From positions 62,001 to 126,000 of the forward strand of contig NZ_JAFIQV010000013.1 in assembly GCF_017356015.1 (NCBI RefSeq): a stretch of 64,000 nucleotides of DNA, given 5' to 3'. Below the pieces are notes generated by a model, which saw only the letters and a program-made list of their open reading frames with translations, had not been told where the DNA came from and did not search any database. Within the stretch, counting starts at the first letter, position 1, and each line of letters starts with the position of its first letter. Source of the stretch: Azospirillum sp. SYSU D00513. GTDB taxonomy: Bacteria > Pseudomonadota > Alphaproteobacteria > Azospirillales > Azospirillaceae. A program made the translations under genes and the position numbers. Positions 8,521-16,939 of the stretch are shown here, piece by piece.

Positions 8521-9042
8521 TCAGACGGGGGGGAGCGTGCCGTTGCCCTCGCCCAGCGCCCTCTGCATCAGGACGGTGTCGACCCACCGGCCGAACTTGA
8601 AGCCGGACGCGGTGAGCGTTCCGCAATGCTCGAATCCGAGATGCCGGTGCAGGCCGATCGACGCGGCGTTGCCGCTGTCGCCGATGACCGCGATCATCTG
8701 TCGGAACCCCAGGATCGTGCAACGGCCGACGAGCGCCGCGAGCAGCGCCCTTCCGACGCCCTTTCCGACCGCGTCCGGCGCGATGTAGATCGAATCCTCG
8801 ACCGTGAAACGGTAGGCATTGCGCAGGCGGAAGGGACCGGCATAGGCGTAGCCGACGAGAACGCCTTCCAGCTCGGCAACGAGGTAAGGACAGTTGCGGG
8901 AAAGAAGATCGTCGCGCCGCCGCGCCATCTCGGCGATGTCGGGCGGCACCTCCTCGAAACTTCCCGCGCCATTCAGCACGTGGTGAGCATAGATGGATTG
9001 AATGCGGTCCAGATCGTCCGCACGGCTGTCACGAATCAGCAT
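8521..9042 (-). CDS. GNAT N-acetyltransferase, phosphinothricin/methionine acetyltransferase type
   Basis: A 173-residue acetyl-CoA dependent acetyltransferase. It starts IRDSRADDLDRIQSIYAHHV and has the N-terminal GSFEE motif of the Pat/YncA group. The acetyl-CoA pyrophosphate loop reads APDAVGKGVGRALL, and the C-terminus shows NAASIGLHRHLGFEHCG. Homologues acetylate methionine sulfone/sulfoximine or phosphinothricin; the native substrate here is not known. GAGG lies about 8 nt before the ATG. It converges on the HU gene and shares the hairpin between them. Confidence 0.88.
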   Translation of the reverse strand: MLIRDSRADDLDRIQSIYAHHVLNGAGSFEEVPPDIAEMARRRDDLLSRNCPYLVAELEGVLVGYAYAGPFRLRNAYRFTVEDSIYIAPDAVGKGVGRALLAALVGRCTILGFRQMIAVIGDSGNAASIGLHRHLGFEHCGTLTASGFKFGRWVDTVLMQRALGEGNGTLPPV

Positions 9043-9478
9043 GGAAGGCCTCTAGTTTCGCTGCCGTGACGCTAGCATGACGGCCGCCGCCGGGCCATAC
9101 CTCGGGCCGGGAATCTATGCGCTTCGACTTGGAACGGCCCTGGACGAAAGTCTGGATGACCAGGTCAATTCCCCTCCCTACTTGTGGTGCATGCCGGGCG
9201 CCGCATGCTCCTTTCGGTGCGCCACCTCGACATCCGGCCCTGCGCCTTAGGCTCTGCGGCGGATAGCGTCCTCTTCCCTCATCCCGTCTGGGCAACACCG
9301 TAGCGACAGCGCTGTCGAAATGCAGGACCATGGACTAAGCACCTGGCCGAAGGTCAGACTGGCCATTCCGCACAGGTGATACAAGGTTCCGCTCTGCCGA
9401 AACGGCGATCCGGACGGCAGAACTGCGCGGATATACGCCGAAAAACACGCGCCTTTGCCCTTCAACGCGCTTGCTGGA
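9043..9478. other. intergenic region with no recognised gene
   Basis: About 435 bp between the divergent GNAT and sigma-factor genes. Open frames across it have no ribosome site and low-complexity Arg/Gly/Ala translations. No convincing RNA gene or GGAAC-N16-17-CGTT (EcfG-type) promoter was found. It presumably holds the GNAT promoter and the upstream part of the sigma-factor control region. Confidence 0.5.
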
Positions 9479-9523
9479 CAATGGATTACCCGACAAACTG
9501 AATTTGTCAGTTACGGTCCATTG
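9479..9523. repeat. nested inverted repeats upstream of the RpoH-type sigma gene
   Basis: Outer arms CAATGGA (9479-9485) and TCCATTG (9517-9523) enclose inner arms GACAAA (9492-9497) and TTTGTC (9503-9508). The two pairs are centred within 1 nt of each other. The site lies about 120 bp before the sigma start in an AT-rich patch and could be an operator or a leader RNA hairpin. Confidence 0.5.
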
Positions 9524-9644
9524 CTGAGAATTTCAAAGAAAAGCCTCAGAAATAAGATGCAAAGCCGCCGCGATGCCGCTTTGCAGACGTTGGACGGGCG
9601 TGGTCTCGGAAGACCATGGAGTGTTGGATAGAGGAGGCCTTGGA

Positions 9645-10547
9645 GTGCTTAAAAGACTTCTGACCGGCGAGAATGCCACCCTGAGCCGTTACGTCGAAGA
9701 GTCGAAGCGTTATCCAATCCTGGCCCCGGAAAACGAACGTGCACTTGCCGTAGCCTTTCGCGACCGCGGCGACGCCCAGGCACTCGAGCAGCTGGTCGGC
9801 AGCCATCTGCGGCTCGTCATCAAGATCGCCCGAGGCTTCGGCGGCTATGGCCTGCCGCTGGTCGATCTCGTGGCGGAAGGCAACGTCGGCCTGATGCAGG
9901 CCGCCCAGAAATTCGATCCCGAGCGCGGCTTCCGTTTCGCGACCTACGCGACCTGGTGGATCCGCGCCGCCATTCAGGAATACATCCTCCACAGCTGGTC
10001 GCTGGTGAAGATGGGCACCACGGCCGCGCAGAAGAAGCTGTTCTTCAACCTGCGCCGCCTGAAGAGCCAGATGGAACAGTTGGAGCAGGGGGATCTTTCG
10101 CCCGCCACGGTGACCGCCATCGCGACCGAGCTGGACGTGCCGGAACTGGAGGTCGTCGAGATGAACCGGCGTCTGTCCTCCAACGACAGCTCGCTCGACG
10201 CCACCCTGTCCAGCGACGGCGAGACCAACTGGCTGGAGCTGCTGGCCGATGATCGGCCGACGCAGGAGTCGACCATTGCCGACGCCGACGAGCTGGCGCT
10301 CCGCCGCAAACTGGTGGGTCAGGCGCTCGGCCGGCTGGACGCCCGCGAACGCCGGATCCTCTATGAGCGCCGCCTGCGCGACGACCCCTCGACGCTCGAG
10401 GCGCTGAGCCAGCAGTTCTCGGTCTCCCGGGAGCGCGTCCGCCAGATCGAGGTGCGCGCCTTCGAGAAGCTCCAGAAGGCGGTGCTCAGCGCGGCTTCGG
10501 CCCTGCGCCGCCCGCAGGTTCACCATCAGGCTCACATGGTCGCCTGA
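9645..10547 (+). CDS. rpoH: RpoH-type alternative sigma factor (sigma-32)
   Basis: A sigma-70 family factor of about 300 residues that directs RNA polymerase to heat-shock promoters. Region 2 contains LVDLVAEGNVGLMQAAQKFD and RFATYATWWIRAAIQEYIL. The RpoH-box segment is QKKLFFNLRRLKSQ, and region 4.2 ends in FSVSRERVRQIEVRAFEKLQ. I place the start at GTG 9645 because AGGAGG lies 8 nt upstream and it gives the usual RpoH length; an ATG at 9573 adds 24 residues unlike any RpoH N-terminus. Alphaproteobacteria often carry several RpoH paralogues, so this may not be the main one. A strong hairpin follows. Confidence 0.93.
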   Translation: MLKRLLTGENATLSRYVEESKRYPILAPENERALAVAFRDRGDAQALEQLVGSHLRLVIKIARGFGGYGLPLVDLVAEGNVGLMQAAQKFDPERGFRFATYATWWIRAAIQEYILHSWSLVKMGTTAAQKKLFFNLRRLKSQMEQLEQGDLSPATVTAIATELDVPELEVVEMNRRLSSNDSSLDATLSSDGETNWLELLADDRPTQESTIADADELALRRKLVGQALGRLDARERRILYERRLRDDPSTLEALSQQFSVSRERVRQIEVRAFEKLQKAVLSAASALRRPQVHHQAHMVA

Positions 10548-10578
10548 CGCTCGTCCGGCACTACGCTCCCACACTCCG

Positions 10579-10611
10579 AATCGGCGGCACCTTTCACGGG
10601 TGCCGCCGATT
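10579..10611. terminator. bidirectional terminator after rpoH
   Basis: A perfect 13-bp stem, AATCGGCGGCACC (10579-10591) and its complement (10599-10611), with a 7-nt loop, between the convergent sigma and TPR genes. Confidence 0.75.
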
Positions 10612-10631
10612 TGCGTTTGCCGCTTCCCGCG

Positions 10632-11693
10632 TCAGCGCGCGAACGCCGCGAGCGTCTCCGCCACCCGATCGGCGACGGCTACCCAGGCGCCCTCCTCCGG
10701 CTGGCGGAACAGCCGCATGGTCGGGTACCAGGGGCTGTCCTCCCGCTCCACCATCCAGCGCCAGTCGGCCTCACAGCGCAGCAGCGTCCAGACCGGCGCG
10801 CCCATCGCTCCAGCCAGATGGGCGACGGAGGTGTCCACAGAGATGACGAGATCCAGCGACGCGATCATCGCAGCCGTGTCGAACAGGCTCTCGGTGCGTT
10901 CGCCCCGGTCGCGGAAGGGCAGCCGGCCGGCGTCGGCCAGTGCTGGCCCCCGCTGAAGGCAGATCCAGTCGATGCCCGGCACCTCCGTCAGGCGCTCGAC
11001 GGCCTCCGGCGGCAGGGTCCGGTGCCCGCCGTCCCAGGCGCCCGCCGCCCAGGCCAGCCCCACGGCCAGCCTTTCCCGCCGTTCGAACCGCGCAGCTTGC
11101 ACCGCGATCCTGGCCGGTTCGGGCCTGATGTAGGGCACGTCGGCGGGGATCGTCTCCAGGCTCGTGCGGAAGGCGTGAGCCAGCTCCATCAGCTCCGCCT
11201 GGACGTCGAAGGGCGGCAGTTCGACGTCATCGCCGAGCGGGAAGACCGCATCCACTCCAGGCAGGGCGGCGAACAGTTCGTGCCGGGACTCCGGCGCCTG
11301 GACCACGAGGCCGCTCGCCCGGCGGGCCAGAAGCGGCAGGTAGCGGCAGAACTGGATATCGTCGCCGAGCCCCGAATAGCAGCGGACCAGCACTCTCCTC
11401 CCGTCGAAGGGATTGCCGTCCCAAACGGCGCGCTGATGGTGGGGCTTGCCGGGATCGTTGAAGCCGTCCGGCGCCGTCCGGCTCAGCACGAGGTCGCTGA
11501 CCTCCCAGGCGGTCGGGAAGTCGCCGAGCAGCATCGCGGCCATCCACCGTTCGCCGCCGACCTCCAGCGGGTCGGCCCCCAGCGCCACCGCCCGGTCGAA
11601 CAGGGCCAGCGCCTCGCGGGGCTGGCGGGCGCGCAGGAGGGCGGCGCCACGCTCCCGCAGGGCGTCCGCATCGGGAGGCAGGATGGTGTCCAC
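10632..11693 (-). CDS. TPR protein with glycosyltransferase-9-like domain
   Basis: 353 residues. The N-terminus (about 8-60) has a tetratricopeptide-like repeat (ALLRARQPREALALFDRAVALGAD). From about 95 onward it resembles the GT-B fold of ADP-heptose/LPS heptosyltransferase-like proteins: GRRVLVRCYSGLGDDIQFCRYL near the start and DLVISVDTSVAHLAGAMG near the end (the nucleotide-sugar loop). The segment ADWRWMVEREDSPWYPTMRLFRQ is typical of TPR-GT9-like proteins in Rhodospirillales. It is probably a cytoplasmic glycosyltransferase acting on a protein or glycan; substrate unknown. It is convergent with rpoH. Confidence 0.8.
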   Translation of the reverse strand: MDTILPPDADALRERGAALLRARQPREALALFDRAVALGADPLEVGGERWMAAMLLGDFPTAWEVSDLVLSRTAPDGFNDPGKPHHQRAVWDGNPFDGRRVLVRCYSGLGDDIQFCRYLPLLARRASGLVVQAPESRHELFAALPGVDAVFPLGDDVELPPFDVQAELMELAHAFRTSLETIPADVPYIRPEPARIAVQAARFERRERLAVGLAWAAGAWDGGHRTLPPEAVERLTEVPGIDWICLQRGPALADAGRLPFRDRGERTESLFDTAAMIASLDLVISVDTSVAHLAGAMGAPVWTLLRCEADWRWMVEREDSPWYPTMRLFRQPEEGAWVAVADRVAETLAAFAR

Positions 11694-11809
11694 ACGGAGT
11701 CTCCAGCGGCTTTCGTCGGTGGGACAACGCCCTGCGGCGGTGCTAGGTTCATGGGGAACATCGGCGAATGAGCCGCCGTTGAGAAGGGTACTTTCTTCGG
11801 AGGAGCGCG

Positions 11810-12364
11810 ATGGCGAACCGGTGGGAGGCGGACCTCGCGGAGCAGGGTGACCTGTCCATGCCGCTGACCATACGCCTCGCGCGGGCCGAGGATCTGCCGG
11901 TCCTGGAGTGGTACGGCCTGCACACCCCGCACCGGGAGATCATTGCCACCGGCTTCGCCATGCAGGAACGCGGCAACGGCGTCTTCATCGTCGCCGAGGT
12001 GAACGGCTTCCCCGGCGGCCAGGTCTGCATCGACTTCGCCCGCAAGCAGCGTTACGGACGCGCGACGCTGTGGGCGTTGCGCGTCTTCCCGCCGTTGCGC
12101 GGCGCCGGGCTCGGCGTGCGGCTGATGGCGGCGGCCGAGCGGTGTGCGCTCAGCCGTGGGATCATGGAAGCCGAACTGGGCGTGGACCGCGACAACGCGG
12201 GCGTCCTCGGCTTCTACGACCGCCTCGGCTACGCCGTCCATGGCACGGAGAAGGGCCGCTACTCCTACCGCACGCCCGGAGGCGAGCTGGTCCACTTGCC
12301 CATCGACCAGTGGATCCTGCGCAAGAGGCTGAGGCCCGCCGCGAACCTCAGCGCGGCACTCTAA
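11810..12364 (+). CDS. GNAT family N-acetyltransferase
   Basis: 184 residues with a GNAT fold. IRLARAEDLPVLEWYG opens the domain, the acetyl-CoA loop is in VFPPLRGAGLGVRLMAAAE, and the last motif is NAGVLGFYDRLGYAVHGTEKGRYSY. GGAGGA lies 5 nt before the ATG at 11810; a later ATG at 11858 would begin exactly at the domain and is a weaker alternative. Acceptor substrate unknown. It ends 3 nt from the stop of the convergent downstream gene, with no room for a separate terminator. Confidence 0.85.
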   Translation: MANRWEADLAEQGDLSMPLTIRLARAEDLPVLEWYGLHTPHREIIATGFAMQERGNGVFIVAEVNGFPGGQVCIDFARKQRYGRATLWALRVFPPLRGAGLGVRLMAAAERCALSRGIMEAELGVDRDNAGVLGFYDRLGYAVHGTEKGRYSYRTPGGELVHLPIDQWILRKRLRPAANLSAAL

Positions 12365-12367
12365 CGG

Positions 12368-12838
12368 TCATTCGGCGGCCAGGGCCACGATCCGCAGCGG
12401 CCGCCGGCGGATCATGCGGATGCCGGAGCCACCGAGAAGCCCGGCGAGCTGACGCGCGTTCGCCGACGCCATGCGGCACACCAGCGGGGGCAGCCAGAGC
12501 GCCAGCGTGTCGGCCGCCTCCGCCTCGTCGCCGTCCTGATAGGCCGCCAGCAGGTCGAGCAGGGCTGCCTCGTCCCGCAGGATGCGGGTGTCGCCAGGCG
12601 AGCCGATCTCCGGCCTGCGGACCCCCACGACGGCGAAGCCGCCGAGCACCGCGAAGAGCGGCAGCAAGGCCGTCCGCGGGATCCCGGCACCGTCGAGTCG
12701 CGCCCGCATCGCCGCCATCGCCCCGGTCGTCCCCGTCCGGAACCATTGCCGGACGGCGCACAGCAGCGCCCTTTCCGGGCCGGTCAGGTCGTCCATCGTC
12801 CAAAGGGACAGCCGTCCCTCTCCGCCGGTCATCATCAT
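12368..12838 (-). CDS. hypothetical protein, DNA-binding or regulatory role not shown
   Basis: 156 residues, mostly alpha-helical and basic towards the C-terminus (GIRMIRRRPLRIVALAAE). I do not recognise a family. The middle, GIPRTALLPLFAVLGGFAVVGVRRPEIGSPGDTRILRDEAALLDLLAAYQ when read in parts, has a hydrophobic helix followed by an acidic helix. GGAGGAAGG lies directly before a run of ATG codons at 12838, so it is very probably translated. Its upstream region carries an 8-bp inverted repeat. Confidence 0.7.
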   Translation of the reverse strand: MMMTGGEGRLSLWTMDDLTGPERALLCAVRQWFRTGTTGAMAAMRARLDGAGIPRTALLPLFAVLGGFAVVGVRRPEIGSPGDTRILRDEAALLDLLAAYQDGDEAEAADTLALWLPPLVCRMASANARQLAGLLGGSGIRMIRRRPLRIVALAAE

Positions 12839-12855
12839 GCCTTCCTCCCTCAGGG

Positions 12856-12890
12856 TTTGGCGTGACGGACCTTAAACACGCAACGCCAAA
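12856..12890. repeat. inverted repeat upstream of the 156-residue protein gene
   Basis: TTTGGCGT (12856-12863) and ACGCCAAA (12883-12890) are perfect complements with a 19-nt spacer. The right arm borders an AT-rich stretch. Position fits an operator or promoter-proximal hairpin for the minus-strand gene; the regulator is unknown. Confidence 0.4.
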
Positions 12891-13021
12891 TTTGCGAATC
12901 ATTATTATTCGCTTTGCGTCCGCATGGCTCCGGAGGAGTGACAAAAAGCGGATGAGACAGGCCCGGAAACGGACCATTAACTCCGATCGGTGATTCCTGG
13001 CTCCTCTGGCAGGGAGCGTGG

Positions 13022-14188
13022 ATGATGTTGCGGACCATCGGAAAGGCACTTCGGGGGCTTATCGTCGCAGTTGGGGTCGTCGCGGGCACGGGCTTCGTTC
13101 TGGAGGCGGCGCCGGCCGCGGCCCAGATCCGCCTCGTTCCAGCCTATGGGGAACAGAGCATCCAAGGGCCTGGCAAGGCCATGGGTGCTGTGGTGTGGAG
13201 CCACGGACGCTCGGTCGAGAGCGAGGATTCCGAGGCGCCGACGCCCCTCTACATGACGGCCTTCCAGAAGGCCGGCTGGGACGTCTACCGGCTGGACCGC
13301 ATGCGCGTCAGCGACACGCTGCCGAACAGCTCGCGCGCGTTGGCCCGGCACGCCGACGGCCTCAAGGACCGGGGTTACGCGCGGGTGGTGCTGACCGGTC
13401 AGTCCTTCGGCGCCTTCATCTCCCTGATGGCCGCCGGCCAGACCAGCCGGGTGGACGCGGTGGTCGGCACGGCGCCGGCCGCTTTCGGGAACTTCTTCGA
13501 CGCCCATGACAGCTACCGCGACAACGCGCGCCGGCTCTGGCCGATCCTTCAGGAGGTCCGCAGCGCCCGCGTGATGCTGTTCTTCTTCCATGGCGACGAC
13601 TTCGATCCGGGTGGGCGGGCGGAGCCGGCGCGCGGCATCCTGACTGGCCGCGGCCTTCCGCATCTGGTCATCGACCAGCCGGCCAACCTGCCCGGCCACG
13701 CCGCCTCGACGACGGGCCTGTTCGTCCGCCGCTTCGGCGACTGCATCGTCCGCTTCGCCCTGTCCGGCCCCGGCCCGAACGACCCGCCCTGCGACGAGAG
13801 CTGGGGCCGCACGCCGAGTTCGGACCTGCTGCAGGCCGGCCTGCAGTCGGCCAGCGCCTCGGGCTCCGAGCCGCCCTCCCCCGCCACCCCCTATCTGGGC
13901 ACCTGGTACGGCGCCTACCTGAACGGCCGCGAGGTCGCCCTGTCCGTGGAGAAGGTCGCGGGCGGCGAGGTCCAGGCACAGTATCTGCTGGGGCCGGGGG
14001 TCGAGCCCGACCAGAAGCCCGAGCGGGTGCGCCGCAAGGGCCGCGTCGAGGATGGCGAGCTGGTCTTCGACGAGAACGGCCGCAACATCCTGCGCTACAG
14101 CCTGCGCGGCGACGGCCGGCTGACCGGCACGTGGAAGGAGCGCGACGGCAAGGGGCGGCTGGAAACGGTGATGCGGCGGGTGAACTGA
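13022..14188 (+). CDS. exported alpha/beta hydrolase
   Basis: 388 residues with an N-terminal signal peptide (basic MMLRTIGKALRG, hydrophobic core, APAAAQ cleavage region near residue 35). The alpha/beta hydrolase domain has the nucleophile elbow GQSFGAF, a candidate acid in HGDDFDPGG and a histidine in NLPGHAAST. A second, mostly beta C-terminal part (from about 285, YLGTWYGAYLNGREVALSVEK) has the look of a small barrel of the kind attached to secreted enzymes. Substrate unknown; periplasmic esterase or peptidase activity is plausible. The stop is 4 nt from the moaE stop. Confidence 0.82.
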   Translation: MMLRTIGKALRGLIVAVGVVAGTGFVLEAAPAAAQIRLVPAYGEQSIQGPGKAMGAVVWSHGRSVESEDSEAPTPLYMTAFQKAGWDVYRLDRMRVSDTLPNSSRALARHADGLKDRGYARVVLTGQSFGAFISLMAAGQTSRVDAVVGTAPAAFGNFFDAHDSYRDNARRLWPILQEVRSARVMLFFFHGDDFDPGGRAEPARGILTGRGLPHLVIDQPANLPGHAASTTGLFVRRFGDCIVRFALSGPGPNDPPCDESWGRTPSSDLLQAGLQSASASGSEPPSPATPYLGTWYGAYLNGREVALSVEKVAGGEVQAQYLLGPGVEPDQKPERVRRKGRVEDGELVFDENGRNILRYSLRGDGRLTGTWKERDGKGRLETVMRRVN

Positions 14189-14192
14189 CGCG

Positions 14193-14651
14193 TCAGGCGT
14201 CCCGCGCCCAGCGGGACGCCGCCTCGTCGTCGGATTCCTTGGCCTCGACCCAGCGCTCCCCGGCCGGCGTTGCCTCCAGCTTCCAGAAGGGCGCCTTGGT
14301 CTTCAGCCAGTCGATCAGGAAATGGCAGCCGTCGAAGGCGGCCTGCCGGTGGGCCGAGGCGGTGGCGACCAGGACGATCTGGTCGCCCGGTTCCAGCCGG
14401 CCATGGCGGTGAATGATCAGCACGTCGTCGAGTGGCCAGCGTCCCCGGGCCTCCGCCTCGATCGCCTCCAGCTGCTTCTCGGTCATGCCGGGATAATGCT
14501 CCAGCGTCATGGCGCTCACCGCTTCGCCGCCGGCCATGTCGCGGACCAGCCCGACGAACAGCGTGACGCCGCCGATGGAGGTCCTGCCGGCGGTCATGGC
14601 CGCCAGCTCCGCCCCGACGTCGAAATCCTCCCGCTGCACCTTGACCGTCAT
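14193..14651 (-). CDS. moaE: molybdopterin synthase catalytic subunit MoaE
   Basis: 152 residues. MoaE pairs with MoaD to add sulfur to cyclic pyranopterin monophosphate, making molybdopterin. Seen here: GGVTLFVGLVRDMAGGE, LEHYPGMTEKQL, the HRHGRLEPGDQIVLVATASAHR stretch read in part as HRHGRLEPGD, and the catalytic lysine region LKTKAPFWK followed by GERWVEA. The start overlaps the stop of the unknown gene upstream by 4 nt (ATGA), so the two are translationally coupled in the moeA-moaD-unknown-moaE operon. Confidence 0.96.
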   Translation of the reverse strand: MTVKVQREDFDVGAELAAMTAGRTSIGGVTLFVGLVRDMAGGEAVSAMTLEHYPGMTEKQLEAIEAEARGRWPLDDVLIIHRHGRLEPGDQIVLVATASAHRQAAFDGCHFLIDWLKTKAPFWKLEATPAGERWVEAKESDDEAASRWARDA

Positions 14652-15373
14652 GGCGCGTCCTTCCCGTTGCGAATGCCGAGCCGCAGGCTGTTCAGGGTGA
14701 AGCCCCAGTTGGAGGTGACCCAGATCTCCTCCTCTGGCCGCAGGTCGCGGTCGCGGATGGCAAGGCAGATGCGGCCGGCGACATAGCCGTAGAGCAGCAG
14801 CCCCACCTCCTCCAGCCAGTCCTCCAGCGCCCGGCAGAGCGCCACCAGCTCCGGCGCCAGCGCGCCGCGCCTCAGCGCCTCGTCGTTGCGCGCCCGGAAG
14901 AAGCCGGTGTCGGCGCCGTAATCCCGCAGCAGGATCTTCGCCTCGTCCCGCAGCCGGGCGGCGTTGCGCGCCGGATCGGGGTCGAGCCGGATGCGACCGG
15001 CGATCGCGTCCAGCCCCGGCACGAACATCATCCGCACGATCTGCGTGCGTTCCGACACCACCCCGTCCGCCCCGGCATAGACTCCATCGACCTCGTAGAG
15101 CGTGTAGCCCTGGATGCCGGTCTCCAGCCGCTCCGCGATCTCGTCCATGCGGTCGACCAGTTCCGGCCAGTGGGGCCTCAGCAAGGCGACGATGTGGGCG
15201 CGCTCATGCGCGTCGGCCAGATAGGCGCGCACGTTGGCGGCGTCGAAGGCCTGGGTCAGCGTGTCGTAGAGGATGCCCTGGAAATCAGCGCGCTTGGGCA
15301 GGTACAGCTCGGCCTGAAGCCCATGCTCCGGCGGCTGGAACAGGTACTGGCGCGCGCCCGCCGGACCGGCCAT
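14648..15373 (-). CDS. unknown protein inserted between moaD and moaE
   Basis: 241 residues, largely helical and without signal peptide or membrane segments. Visible segments include QYLFQPPEHGLQAELYLPKR at the N-terminus, a long helical middle (ARAYLADAHERAHIVALLRPHW type) and the C-terminal IWVTSNWGFTLNSLRLGIRNG. I recognise no family and see no MPT-synthase, sulfurtransferase or radical-SAM motif. It overlaps moaE by 4 nt and starts 4 nt after moaD ends, so it is firmly in the cofactor operon. A role in cofactor maturation or in an enzyme using it is an inference from position only. Confidence 0.8.
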   Translation of the reverse strand: MAGPAGARQYLFQPPEHGLQAELYLPKRADFQGILYDTLTQAFDAANVRAYLADAHERAHIVALLRPHWPELVDRMDEIAERLETGIQGYTLYEVDGVYAGADGVVSERTQIVRMMFVPGLDAIAGRIRLDPDPARNAARLRDEAKILLRDYGADTGFFRARNDEALRRGALAPELVALCRALEDWLEEVGLLLYGYVAGRICLAIRDRDLRPEEEIWVTSNWGFTLNSLRLGIRNGKDAP

Positions 15374-15377
15374 GCCC

Positions 15378-15629
15378 TCAGCCGCCCGTCACCGGCGGGA
15401 ACAGGGCGACCTCATCGGTCGCGGCGACCGGATGGTCGTAGGGGACATGCTCCTGGTTGACGGCGACCTTCACGACCTTGCTGTTGGCGAGCGCCTCGGC
15501 GTGGCGCGGGCTGCGCGTCTTCAGCCAGTCCACCAGTCCGCCGACATCGGTCACGCCGGATGGCAGCTCCACCGTCTCCGACGGAATGCCGATCTTCGTC
15601 CGCAGCCACGCGAAATAGAGAATTTTCAT
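15378..15629 (-). CDS. moaD: molybdopterin synthase sulfur-carrier subunit MoaD
   Basis: 83 residues with a ubiquitin-like fold. The C-terminus ends FPPVTGG; the final Gly-Gly is adenylated and thiocarboxylated so that MoaD can donate sulfur in molybdopterin synthesis. The N-terminus MKILYFAWLRTKIG is a typical MoaD strand. The ATG overlaps the moeA stop (ATGA at 15628-15631); an in-frame GTG one codon upstream is a less likely start. Confidence 0.94.
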   Translation of the reverse strand: MKILYFAWLRTKIGIPSETVELPSGVTDVGGLVDWLKTRSPRHAEALANSKVVKVAVNQEHVPYDHPVAATDEVALFPPVTGG

Positions 15630-16882
15630 CACCGGACCTCGCTGAACGGCAGGAACTGGACGGTCATGCCGGGCTCGACCCGGGTCAGTTCCTCGGGCAG
15701 CTCGACCAGCCCGTCCGATTCCACCATGGACGACAGGATGCCGGCACCTTCGCGCGGGTGCTTCACCGCGGTCAAGCCGCCATCAGCGCCGCGCGACAGG
15801 CGGACGCGCACATACTCGCGCCGTCCGGCCTTCTTCTTGTAGGCGAACTCGGCCCGCACCGGGAACAGGGGCGGCTCATCGGCGGCGGCCCCCATAAGGC
15901 GCAGCAGGATCGGACGCGCCACGCGCTGGAAGGTGACCAACACCGCGACCGGGTTTCCGGGCAGCCCGATGAGGGCGGCCGTGCCGACCCGGCCCAGCGC
16001 CACCGGACGCCCCGGCTTGATGGCGAGGCGCCAGAAATGCAGCGCCCCTTCCGCCTCCACCGCCCCCTTCACATGGTCCTCCTCCCCGGTGGAGACACCG
16101 CCGGAGGTGACCAGCACGTCATGGTCGCGGGACGCGGAGGCGAGCGCCGCGCGCACGTCCTCGACGCGGTCCGGCAGGATGCCGAGGTCGGTGACCGCGC
16201 AGCCGAGCTGCCGCAGGGCCGATATGAGCACGTAGCGGTTGGCGTCGTAGATGCAGCCCGGCTCCAGTGGAGCGCCCGGCTCGCGCACCTCGTCGCCGGT
16301 GGAGAAGACGGCGGCGCGCAGCGGCCGGCGCAGCTCCAGCGCGGTCCGCCCAATGGAGGCGAGAAGCCCGATGTCCTCCGGACGGAGCCGGCGCCCACTG
16401 GTGAGGATCACCTGCCCTTCGCGGATATCCTCGCCCGCCTTGCGCCGGTTGGCGCCGCGCTTGATGCCGGCGGGGATGAGGACGTCGCCGCCGTCGGTCC
16501 GGCAGTCCTCCTGCATCAGGACGGTGTCGAAGCCCTCGGGCATGGGCGCGCCGGTGAATATGCGCACCGCCTCGCCCCGCCGCCCAGGCCGGCCGAGGGC
16601 GCGGCCCGCCGGAACGCGCGCGGTGACCGGCAGCCGCGTGTCGCCGGCCGGGTCGAGATCGTCGAAGAAGACGGCGTAGCCATCCACGGCCGAGTTGTCG
16701 TGCGGCGGCACGTCGAAGGGCGCCACGACCTCTTCCGCCAGGATGCGGCCGAGCGCGTCGCCGAGGCCCGCCCGTTCCGTCCCCGTGACCGGCCCGATCC
16801 GTTCGGCGAGCAGGGAAAGGGCGCGGTCCACCGCCATCAGTTCGCCGCCGAAGGCGAAGCAATCGTCGCTAAGCTGTGCCAT
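15629..16882 (-). CDS. moeA: molybdopterin molybdenumtransferase MoeA
   Basis: 417 residues. MoeA inserts molybdenum into adenylylated molybdopterin. Seen: the VPPHDNSAVDGYA motif near residue 65, PAGRALGRPGRRGEAVRIFTGAP (read in parts), FSTGDEV, the TSGGVSTGEEDHVK loop, and GLPGNPVAVLVTF. The C-terminal domain IV ends with EPGMTVQFLPFSEVR. It is the first gene of a four-gene operon (moeA-moaD-unknown-moaE). The 230-bp upstream region has three copies of CCGTTGTGCA. Confidence 0.97.
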   Translation of the reverse strand: MAQLSDDCFAFGGELMAVDRALSLLAERIGPVTGTERAGLGDALGRILAEEVVAPFDVPPHDNSAVDGYAVFFDDLDPAGDTRLPVTARVPAGRALGRPGRRGEAVRIFTGAPMPEGFDTVLMQEDCRTDGGDVLIPAGIKRGANRRKAGEDIREGQVILTSGRRLRPEDIGLLASIGRTALELRRPLRAAVFSTGDEVREPGAPLEPGCIYDANRYVLISALRQLGCAVTDLGILPDRVEDVRAALASASRDHDVLVTSGGVSTGEEDHVKGAVEAEGALHFWRLAIKPGRPVALGRVGTAALIGLPGNPVAVLVTFQRVARPILLRLMGAAADEPPLFPVRAEFAYKKKAGRREYVRVRLSRGADGGLTAVKHPREGAGILSSMVESDGLVELPEELTRVEPGMTVQFLPFSEVR

Positions 16883-16939
16883 GCCCGCAGTTTATGCCTT
16901 CACCGCTCCAGGAGCGAAACGAAAAGGGCGGCGCGTTTT

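Noticed and set aside
9029-9331. 100-codon minus-strand frame upstream of rpoH
   Set aside because: No ribosome site, low-complexity composition and overlap with the GNAT start; left as intergenic.
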